Below, one piece after another: positions 7,316 through 11,925 of a stretch of 11,925 nucleotides of DNA. This DNA comes from CAYNUJ01 sp964573255 (GTDB taxonomy: Bacteria; Bacteroidota; Ignavibacteria; Ignavibacteriales; Melioribacteraceae), in contig CAZNJB010000061.1 of NCBI GenBank assembly GCA_964573255.1, positions 1 to 11,925 of the forward strand, in the 5' to 3' direction. The position numbers and the translations under genes were made by a program. The stretch's first letter is position 1; each line of letters starts with the position of its first letter. The notes under the pieces were generated by a model. That model had not been told where the DNA came from. It did no database searches and saw only the letters and a program-made list of their open reading frames with translations.

Positions 7316-7553
7316 ATTGTTAGATTTCGTATTGGATTATTTCTCGGTCTATTTGTCATCTTTGACTGTAATTTTGTCAATTTAAACTTCATAATTGAGC
7401 TAGATATTTAACTTTTTAATATATTTACTTAAATTTTTTCGTTCTTTTACTTATTGATTGCGCTGTTGGTTTTGTTAAACGCGTTCTTATCTCCGTAAAA
7501 TGAAAAAAGGGACTACTAAAGTCCGTATTTAATCATATATAACGGGTTGTAAT
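7316..7553. other. Unique AT-rich leader upstream of the GC-richer hypothetical gene
   Basis: Unlike the other gaps this one holds no repeat words, so it is probably the gene's own leader and promoter region. A weak inverted pair (GGACT at 7510-7514, AGTCC at 7520-7524) and a ten-codon frame starting at 7500 (MKKGTTKVRI) are present, but neither is convincing. I see no clear sigma-factor box. Confidence 0.4.
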
Positions 7554-8243
7554 ATGAGAAAAACCGAATCGAACAAGCTGAATATGTACGATGGAGTTGT
7601 TTCTTATATGGATACGAATTCGGACGCATATTCCGATTTACCCGTAATAACGGAGTCATTCAACGAGTTCAAAAACGTCGTTGAGCAAATTAAAAGCAAG
7701 GATTTGGATTTTAAGAACCAAACCAAAGGCGTTACCGCCGAAAAACTGAATGCCGAAGAGGCTCTTATTTCCTACGTCCTTAAAATTGCGAACGCTCTCT
7801 ACGTATTGGGTGTTAAAACTAAAAACAGCAGTCTGCAAATTAATGCTAAAGTAACCAAATCGTCGCTCGTTCAGGCGAGAGATAATATCCTGGCGAATAA
7901 AGCGTCCCAGATTTTGAGTCTTGCAGCCGAGCACGAAGCGGATCTTGCCAATTACGGTATCACCGCTGAAATGATATCAGCGGCTCATGAAAAATTGAAC
8001 GAGTTCAACGAAGCGCTGGGAAGACAGGTAAACGAACACGCCAACGCGGTTGCGGCAAGGGAAGAGTTGACCCAATTATTTGAAAAAGCGGATGCTATAC
8101 TTAAAGAAGAACTCGACCCTATGATTGAGATGTACTCCGATAGTAATCCTAATTTCTATAACGGCTACGCCGCAGCAAGGGTTATACGCGACCTCGGTAT
8201 CGGTCATTCAACGCCTCAAACGGAAACTTCAGGAGAAGGTTGA
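7554..8243 (+). CDS. Helical protein of unknown function, widespread Bacteroidota-type family
   Basis: The 229-residue product has no signal peptide and no membrane segment, and is predicted helical almost throughout. I recognise the general pattern from unnamed proteins recurrent in Bacteroidota and relatives: MYDGVVSYMDTNSDAYSDLP near the start, a TKGVT segment (about 58-62) leading into an AEEALISYVLKIANAL helix, a KSSLVQARDNIL helix, LANYGITAEMI near 130-140, and a C-terminal KADAILKEELDPM followed by NFYNGYAAARVI. I know of no function for them. Its G+C is visibly higher than its neighbours (half of the bases in the sampled stretch 7861-7920), and codons such as GCG, GCC, CTC and CGC are frequent, which suggests a different expression level or origin. 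It is monocistronic. Confidence 0.8.
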   Translation: MRKTESNKLNMYDGVVSYMDTNSDAYSDLPVITESFNEFKNVVEQIKSKDLDFKNQTKGVTAEKLNAEEALISYVLKIANALYVLGVKTKNSSLQINAKVTKSSLVQARDNILANKASQILSLAAEHEADLANYGITAEMISAAHEKLNEFNEALGRQVNEHANAVAAREELTQLFEKADAILKEELDPMIEMYSDSNPNFYNGYAAARVIRDLGIGHSTPQTETSGEG

Positions 8244-8251
8244 TGAATTTA

Positions 8252-8287
8252 TTCATGCGGGGCGGAAGGGATGCTGTCCCGCATGAA
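8252..8287 (+). other. Perfect ten-base-pair hairpin just after the hypothetical gene
   Basis: TTCATGCGGG (8252-8261) and CCCGCATGAA (8278-8287) pair perfectly around a 16-base loop, starting nine bases after the stop codon. The position and GC-rich stem suit a transcription terminator or an mRNA 3'-protecting structure, but no T-run follows (GGCATAATTG comes next), so a canonical intrinsic terminator is not supported. Confidence 0.6.
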
Positions 8288-8771
8288 GGCATAATTGAAA
8301 GGCAAGGGGAAGATAGAAAGTTGAAAGTTCAAAGTTAAAAGTTCAAAGTTGAAAGCCCAACAACGAAAGTAAAAAGTTCAAAAAAATTAACTATAGGGAA
8401 TAAGTCGAGAGTTTTGAATAGACTTTTGAATGACTGAATGAAGACAACACAAAACAGAAATTTGAATGACTGAATGATGATCTCCAAAATGGTTCTTCGA
8501 ATGAATGAAGGAAGAAACCAAAAACAGCAATCTGAATGACGGAATCATAAAGGAAAACTAAAGCGGTCATTCAACCATTCAATCATTCATACGATGGCGC
8601 TTATTTTTGTTTATTATCATGCAACCATGCGAGTTGGCTACCCAAGAATGGTCATGCATCCATTCAAATTAGCATTAAATAAGTTTATATAATTTATCAT
8701 TTATCATTTTTAATTCGTAATTGTATTCTGTGCTAATCTGTGTTATCTGTGGTTAAGAAAAAGGATTTTAT
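8288..8771. repeat. Gene-free region with families B, C, D and A in succession
   Basis: Family B variants (GTTGAAAGTTCAAAGTTAAAA) occupy about 8315-8381. Family C words (TGAATGACTGAATGA) occur at about 8427, 8461 and 8532, and face TCATTCAACCATTCAATC at 8573-8592, forming a long loose palindrome. Bases 8596-8670 hold CATGC-containing words. Family D (TTTATCATTTATCATTTT) is at 8691-8722. A half family A unit (three TCTGTG words ending GTGGTTAAG) lies at 8726-8757, immediately before the cysQ ribosome-binding site. No gene is seen. Confidence 0.7.
8761..8765 (+). promoter_or_regulatory. Ribosome-binding site supporting the TTG start of cysQ
   Basis: AAGGA sits six bases before the TTG at 8772. 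It decides the start: an in-frame stop (TAA at 8754) lies just upstream and no in-frame ATG is close. The site lies directly after the family A repeat end GTGGTTAAG. Confidence 0.5.
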
Positions 8772-9659
8772 TTGAAACTTAATACAAATGAAATACAAAA
8801 CATTATTGAAATTGCTTTAGAAGCCGGAAAAGCTGTATTGGATATCTATCATTCTGACGATTTTCAAATAGAAAACAAAGATGATAATTCGCCGTTAACA
8901 AAGGCTGATAAAGCCTCTCACGAAATAATTAAAAAGGGATTAACCGAAAATTTCCCTGAAATTCCTCTGCTTTCTGAAGAGGGGAAAGAGATCCCATATG
9001 AAGATAGAAAAAATTGGAAAAAATTTTGGCTGGTCGATCCTCTCGACGGAACAAAAGAATTCATTAAAAAGAACGGTGAATTCACGGTAAATATAGCATT
9101 GATTGAAAATAATAAACCGGTGTTTGGAGTAATATATGCTCCCGCAATCAAGCATAATAATATAGATGAATCAATCAGTCAATCAGTCAATCAAAAGCCG
9201 ATAGAAAATCATAGATCGATTGATGGATTGAATGATTGGGTGATTGTATATAATGGCTTGCTAGGGGTATTATATTTGGGAGGCATTAATTTTGGTTCTT
9301 ACAAAATCACTTCTGATGGAGTCAAGCGTATAAATGTTTCTGATAAATCACCTGATGATGAATTAAATGTCGTTCAATCCCGCTCTCATTCGGGAGAAGA
9401 AGAAGAAAGTTTTTATTCCAATTACAGGGTGAAAAGTAGATTATCAAGAGGAAGTTCTTTGAAAATTTGCATGATTGCCGAAGGCGAAGCGGATATCTAT
9501 TTTCGCGGCGGTCCGACTTGGGAATGGGACACCGCAGCCGGACATGCAATCTTACTCGGCGCTGGAGGTTACTTCATAAATAAGGACAAAACAGAACTTG
9601 TATATAACAAAGAGATAATTAAGAACTTTGGATTCATAGCAAGTTCATTTGAAATTTAA
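8772..9659 (+). CDS. cysQ: 3'(2'),5'-bisphosphate nucleotidase (CysQ) with an in-frame repeat insertion
   Basis: This 295-residue inositol-monophosphatase-family enzyme hydrolyses 3'-phosphoadenosine 5'-phosphate to AMP, recycling the by-product of PAPS-dependent sulfation or reduction. Metal-binding residues are intact: LLSEEG (66-71), VDPLDGT (88-94) and the C-terminal GGPTWEWDTAAGHA (246-259, with D253). SRSHSGEEE (203-211) is also typical of CysQ. Translation starts at a TTG. Between IYAPA (121-125) and GVLYLGG (165-171), where I expect the family to continue directly, there are about 39 extra residues (IKHNNIDESISQSVNQ through WVIVYNGLL). They are encoded by a family C palindrome. The insertion falls in a surface hairpin before a strand, so activity could survive. 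The TAA stop lies in the first bases of the next family A repeat. Confidence 0.9.
   Translation: MKLNTNEIQNIIEIALEAGKAVLDIYHSDDFQIENKDDNSPLTKADKASHEIIKKGLTENFPEIPLLSEEGKEIPYEDRKNWKKFWLVDPLDGTKEFIKKNGEFTVNIALIENNKPVFGVIYAPAIKHNNIDESISQSVNQKPIENHRSIDGLNDWVIVYNGLLGVLYLGGINFGSYKITSDGVKRINVSDKSPDDELNVVQSRSHSGEEEESFYSNYRVKSRLSRGSSLKICMIAEGEADIYFRGGPTWEWDTAAGHAILLGAGGYFINKDKTELVYNKEIIKNFGFIASSFEI
9164..9249 (+). repeat. Family C palindrome inside the cysQ reading frame
   Basis: The left arm CAATCAGTCAATCAGTCAAT (from 9172, ending about 9193) and a right arm at about 9217-9246 (GATTGATGGATTGAATGATT and following bases) are imperfect inverted repeats made of the same GATTGA words seen in the intergenic family C copies. 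The inserted stretch (about 9147-9263, 117 bases) is a multiple of three and has no stop in this frame. Confidence 0.75.
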
Positions 9660-9744
9660 ACCACAGATATCCACAGATTGAGCACAGATTTATAATAATA
9701 TCTGTGAAAATCTGTGAAATAATCTGAGTTAATCTGTGGTTAAA
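9655..9744. repeat. Family A palindrome between cysQ and the GxxExxY gene
   Basis: The ends are TTTAAACCACAGA and TCTGTGGTTAAA, near-perfect inverted repeats. Inside, CACAGA words on the left face TCTGTG, TCTGTG and TCTGAG words on the right. Right-arm spacing from word to word is 10, 12 and 10 bases. The cysQ stop codon lies in the left terminus, and the next ATG is eight bases past the right terminus. Confidence 0.85.
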
Positions 9745-9752
9745 AATAGAAT

Positions 9753-10130
9753 ATGTCTCACACTATAAATGATATAACTTATGATATTATCGGTTGTGCA
9801 TACAAAGTTCATTCAGCATTGGGACCCGGATTATTGGAATCCACTTATGAAGCATGTCTTGCATACGAATTGATAGAAAATGGTTATAAAGTAGAGACTC
9901 AAAAACCTCTTCCGGTTATTTATAAAGAAGTTAAGTTAGATGTAGGGTATAGAATAGATTTAATGGTCGAAAACCAAGTGATAGTTGAATTAAAATCTGT
10001 TGAAGCGATAAACGATGTTCACATAGCTCAAATCTTAACATATTTGAAACTTGCAAATATTAAAATTGGGTTATTAATTAATTTTAATGTAAAAGATTTA
10101 AAACAAGGAATAAAACGTTTCATTCTGTGA
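9753..10130 (+). CDS. GxxExxY family protein (PD-(D/E)XK-like fold)
   Basis: The 125-residue product contains the family signature G26-LL-E29-ST-Y32 (within ALGPGLLESTYEACLAYEL). It also has a PD-(D/E)XK-like core: D69 in YRIDLMV, E79-L-K81 in VELKSVE, and Q93 in the helix HIAQILTYLKL. It closes with GLLINFNVKDLKQGIKRFIL. Family length is usually about 120-130 residues, so it appears complete. The biochemical role of the family is not established; the fold suggests a nuclease or nucleic-acid-binding protein. Its start is eight bases after a family A palindrome and its TGA stop is part of the first TCTGTG word of the next one. Codon use does not differ obviously from its neighbours. Confidence 0.88.
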   Translation: MSHTINDITYDIIGCAYKVHSALGPGLLESTYEACLAYELIENGYKVETQKPLPVIYKEVKLDVGYRIDLMVENQVIVELKSVEAINDVHIAQILTYLKLANIKIGLLINFNVKDLKQGIKRFIL

Positions 10131-10207
10131 TAATCTGTGAAGTAATCAGTGATAATCTGTGGTTAAAAAATAAACCACAGATTACACAGATGAACACAGA
10201 TTAAAAA
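10124..10207. repeat. Family A double array between the GxxExxY gene and cysC
   Basis: Four rightward words (TCTGTG, TCTGTG, TCAGTG, TCTGTGG) are spaced 10, 12 and 10 bases apart. Then come TTAAAAAATAAA and three facing words (CCACAGA, CACAGA, CACAGA). The orientation is outward, as in R1 and R2. It reads as the right end of one element abutting the left end of another. Confidence 0.85.
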
Positions 10208-10233
10208 CTATATGGGTTAAAAAGTATTCTGGT

Positions 10234-10839
10234 ATGAGTCCGAATATAACTTGGCATAAAACTAAAATCACTAAATCTAACCGGGAAAAACTTAATGGAC
10301 ACAGAGGCGTTTGTTTATGGTTTACGGGATTATCTGGCAGCGGTAAATCTACTCTCGCAAATGAAGTTGAAAGCGAGCTGCTTAAACTTGGAGTTCATAC
10401 ATACATCCTCGACGGCGATAATATCCGCCACGGATTAAATAAAGATTTGGACTTTAGCGAAGTAGGAAGAAGGGAAAATATTCGCAGAATTGGAGAAGTT
10501 GCTAAACTTTTTGTAGACGCCGGTATTATTGTGCTTACCGCTTTCATTTCCCCGTTCAGAGAAGATAGAAACAAAGTCCGAAGCCTGCTTGGCGCAAGTG
10601 AGTTCATTGAAATATTTGTCGACGCCGATTTGGAAACTTGCGAATCTCGTGATCCTAAAGGGTTATATAAAAAGGCTAGATCAGGTGAAATAAAAGACTT
10701 CACGGGAATTAACTCTCCATATGAAGAACCTGAATGTCCAGAAATAAAAATTGATAACGGTAGAAACTCTAATTTCAAAGAAAATGTAAATTTAGTCATC
10801 AATTATTTAATTAAAAATAAAATAATTAAGTCAGACTGA
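10234..10839 (+). CDS. cysC: Adenylyl-sulfate (APS) kinase
   Basis: The 201-residue enzyme phosphorylates APS at the 3'-OH with ATP to make PAPS, the sulfate donor. All motifs are canonical: Walker A GLSGSGKST (32-40), LDGDNIRHGL (59-68), RRENIRRIGEVAKLF (79-93), the FISPFRE loop with Ser106 (104-110), the DPKGLYKKARSGEIKDFTGI lid (starting near 135) and a C-terminal YEEPECPEI. Length is typical of stand-alone CysC. It is bracketed on both sides by family A repeats, and is followed by a second, degenerate APS-kinase-like gene and by cysD. This places it in a PAPS-synthesis cluster, probably serving sulfation of a glycan or sulfate assimilation. Confidence 0.95.
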   Translation: MSPNITWHKTKITKSNREKLNGHRGVCLWFTGLSGSGKSTLANEVESELLKLGVHTYILDGDNIRHGLNKDLDFSEVGRRENIRRIGEVAKLFVDAGIIVLTAFISPFREDRNKVRSLLGASEFIEIFVDADLETCESRDPKGLYKKARSGEIKDFTGINSPYEEPECPEIKIDNGRNSNFKENVNLVINYLIKNKIIKSD

Positions 10840-10862
10840 ATAATATATAAATGGAGTGAAAA

Positions 10863-10957
10863 TTAAAACACAGATAACACAGATTATTCACAGATTAAGT
10901 TTTTTATATTTTATTCTATAATAATCTGTGCTAAATCTGAGTAAATCTGTGGTTAAA
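10863..10957. repeat. Family A palindrome between cysC and the DUF2061 fusion gene
   Basis: The left end TTAAAACACAGATAACACAG carries three CACAGA words. The right end carries TCTGTG, TCTGAG and TCTGTGG words spaced 11 and 10 bases apart and ends GGTTAAA. It has the same inward arrangement as the copies at 9655 and 11722, with one right-arm word missing. Confidence 0.83.
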
Positions 10958-10958
10958 T

Positions 10959-10992
10959 AATTTATAATTTATCATTTCTAATTTGCAATTAT
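10959..10992. repeat. Family D word array before the DUF2061 fusion gene
   Basis: ATTTATAATTTATCATTTCT and the bases after it resemble the TTTATCATTTATCATTT arrays at 8691 and 11821. All three copies follow or adjoin a family A repeat and precede a gene start of the sulfate cluster. Confidence 0.5.
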
Positions 10993-10997
10993 TTTTA

Positions 10998-11717
10998 ATG
11001 TATAAAGAATCCCACATACGATCAATTATTAAAACAATTTCCTGGAGATTTCTTGCAACGTTAACTACAGTTGTTTTAGTGTATATTTTCATTGGCGATG
11101 TTTCAATTGCTTTGTCTGTAGGCGGGATTGAAGTTGTTTTGAAAATGTTAATTTATTTTCTTCATGAAAGGTTGTGGGATAAAATAAAGTTTGGGAAAAA
11201 AGAAATTAAACCGGCGGTAATCTGGTTGACCGGATTGGCAAAATCAGGTAAAAAAGATATTGCAAAGGAATTGGTTGATTTGATAAAAAGTAAAGGTTTT
11301 AAGGTAGAGTATCTTGACGGGCATACAATCAGACATTTAATGCCTGAAATTGGCTATTCCAGAGATGAAGTAAATATGCACATTAAACGTGTAGGTTATT
11401 TAGCAAAAAAATTAGAAGAGCAAGGAGTTTTTGTAGTTGCGTCATTTTTGTCACCTTATCGAGAATCAAGAGATTTTGTAAGATCTATTTGTAAAAATTT
11501 CTATGAAGTATATATCTCAACTCCTGTAGATGTTTGTATGCGGCGGGATGATACAGGAGTGTATGAAAAAGCTAAATCAGGAAAGATAAAACACTTACCG
11601 GGTATAGATATTGAGTATGAAATACCGGTTAATGGTGCGATGAAATTTGACTTAAGGGATTCAAAAGCTGAAGATGCAGCAAAACAAATTTTCAAGGAAA
11701 TTACCAAAACGATTTGA
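10998..11717 (+). CDS. DUF2061 membrane domain fused to a degenerate APS-kinase-like domain
   Basis: I start at the ATG at 10998 (239 residues) rather than the TTG at 10983, because the DUF2061 domain begins directly with KESHIRSIIKTISWRFLATL and the extra residues are encoded by family D-like sequence. Residues about 4-65 form DUF2061, with two hydrophobic stretches (TTVVLVYIFIGDVSIAL, then IEVVLKMLIYFLHERLW). Residues about 72-239 follow the APS kinase pattern: WLTGLAKSGKKDIA, YLDGHTIRHLM, VASFLSPYRE, TGVYEKAKSGKIKHLPGI. Key positions are changed: the Walker A ends GKK rather than GKS/GKT, DGDN is DGHT, and the RRENIRR region is replaced by DEVNMHIKR. The SPYRE serine (S152) remains. DUF2061 genes often sit in cysC-cysD clusters. 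The kinase-like half may be regulatory, scaffold-like or of altered specificity. Confidence 0.85.
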   Translation: MYKESHIRSIIKTISWRFLATLTTVVLVYIFIGDVSIALSVGGIEVVLKMLIYFLHERLWDKIKFGKKEIKPAVIWLTGLAKSGKKDIAKELVDLIKSKGFKVEYLDGHTIRHLMPEIGYSRDEVNMHIKRVGYLAKKLEEQGVFVVASFLSPYRESRDFVRSICKNFYEVYISTPVDVCMRRDDTGVYEKAKSGKIKHLPGIDIEYEIPVNGAMKFDLRDSKAEDAAKQIFKEITKTI

Positions 11718-11721
11718 AATT

Positions 11722-11803
11722 TTTAAACCACAGATAACACAGATTAGATTTTAAATATCTCTGTGTTAATCTGTGAAGTAATCCGTGCAAATCTGTGGTT
11801 AAA
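11722..11803. repeat. Family A palindrome between the DUF2061 fusion gene and cysD
   Basis: The ends are TTTAAACCACAGA and TCTGTGGTTAAA. Right-arm words TCTGTG, TCTGTG, TCCGTG and TCTGTGG are spaced 10, 12 and 10 bases apart, exactly as in the copies at 9655 and 10124. It begins five bases after the stop codon. Confidence 0.87.
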
Positions 11804-11820
11804 TATCTTTTATTTTCAAA

Positions 11821-11850
11821 TTTATCATTTATCATTTATCATTTATAATT
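11821..11850. repeat. Family D tandem words before cysD
   Basis: TTTATCATTT followed by further ATCATTT words gives three near-tandem copies of a seven-base unit, ending in ATTTATAATT. It is immediately followed by GGCGCTTATG, which contains the cysD start. GGCGCTTA also occurs at 8600 near another family D array. Confidence 0.6.
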
Positions 11851-11857
11851 GGCGCTT

Positions 11858-11925
11858 ATGGATCACTTACAAGAATTAGAAAACAAATCAGTACACATAT
11901 TTAGAGAAGCCTACGCTAATTTCAA
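11858..11925 (+). CDS. cysD: Sulfate adenylyltransferase small subunit, start only (cut by the window edge)
   Basis: The ATG at 11858 opens a frame to the window end, reading MDHLQELENKSVHIFREAYA then NF. This matches the conserved N-terminus of CysD (LxxLENKSIYIIREAY), the catalytic subunit that makes APS from sulfate and ATP together with the GTPase CysN. The PP-loop SIGKDS motif would lie just beyond the window. Position after cysC and the DUF2061 fusion supports the call. Confidence 0.85.
   Translation, partial: MDHLQELENKSVHIFREAYANF

Larger units (their letters stand above)
9655..10167 (+). mobile_element. Candidate GxxExxY-bearing repeat element between cysQ and cysC
   Basis: The segment runs from TTTAAACCACAG to CTGTGGTTAAA and contains one family A palindrome, the GxxExxY gene, and the right-arm array whose first word overlaps the gene's stop codon. 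It separates two sulfate-activation genes that would otherwise be adjacent. No transposase, recombinase or obvious target-site duplication is visible, so mobility is a hypothesis resting on structure alone. Confidence 0.3.

Noticed and set aside
7500..7532. Ten-codon leader peptide (MKKGTTKVRI) before the 229-residue gene
   Set aside because: There is no ribosome-binding site, no codon pattern typical of an attenuator and only a five-base stem nearby; chance is the simplest explanation.
10983..11717. TTG at 10983 as the start of the DUF2061 fusion
   Set aside because: An in-frame ATG lies 15 bases downstream exactly where the DUF2061 domain begins; the extra residues come from repeat-like sequence.
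9655..11803. CRISPR array suggested by repeated TCTGTG/CACAGA words
   Set aside because: The repeats are palindromic six-base words with 4-6 base gaps and gene-sized distances between blocks. There are no 25-40 base direct repeats with unique equal-length spacers and no cas genes.

Overview
The window is AT-rich with weak or absent Shine-Dalgarno sites. It carries gene types and intergenic repeat words that I associate with the Bacteroidota/Chlorobiota (FCB) group, most plausibly an Ignavibacteria-like bacterium. That placement is an inference from gene families and style; no rRNA gene is present. All credible genes lie on the + strand.

Layout. (i) 2-2699: the 3' part of an outer-membrane polysaccharide export protein with five SLBB repeats, then a Wzz-type chain-length/co-polymerase protein. 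(ii) 3399-4778: a WbpA-type UDP-N-acetylglucosamine 6-dehydrogenase. (iii) 4966-5734 and 6338-7044: two small nucleotidyltransferase modules resembling toxin-antitoxin pairs; the second is a HepT/HI0074 + MntA pair with the RX4HXY and GSX10DXD motifs intact. (iv) 7554-8243: a helical protein of unknown function that is visibly richer in G+C. (v) 8772 to the end: a sulfate-activation cluster of cysQ, cysC, a DUF2061 membrane domain fused to a degenerate APS kinase, and the start of cysD, with a GxxExxY-family gene lodged between cysQ and cysC.

The export proteins, the uronic-type sugar nucleotide enzyme and PAPS synthesis/recycling suggest an acidic, possibly sulfated, surface or exopolysaccharide. 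No sulfotransferase, flippase, polymerase or glycosyltransferase is in view, so sulfation is inferred only.

The most striking content is between the genes. About 3 kb consists of four recurring short-word repeat families: A, palindromes of TCTGTG/CACAGA hexamers; B, AAGTAAAAAGT/AGAAGTAAGAAGT; C, TGAATGA/GATTGATTGA words with small hairpins; D, TTTATCATTTATCATTT. B, C and A recur in that order and orientation three times around the nucleotidyltransferase modules. Family A palindromes bracket the GxxExxY gene so tightly that its stop codon lies inside a repeat unit, and the stop codons of cysQ and of the Wzz-like gene also lie in repeat sequence. A family C palindrome sits in frame inside cysQ. 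The best candidate for something undescribed is this modular repeat system, with the GxxExxY nuclease-fold protein as a possible (unproven) mobilising partner.
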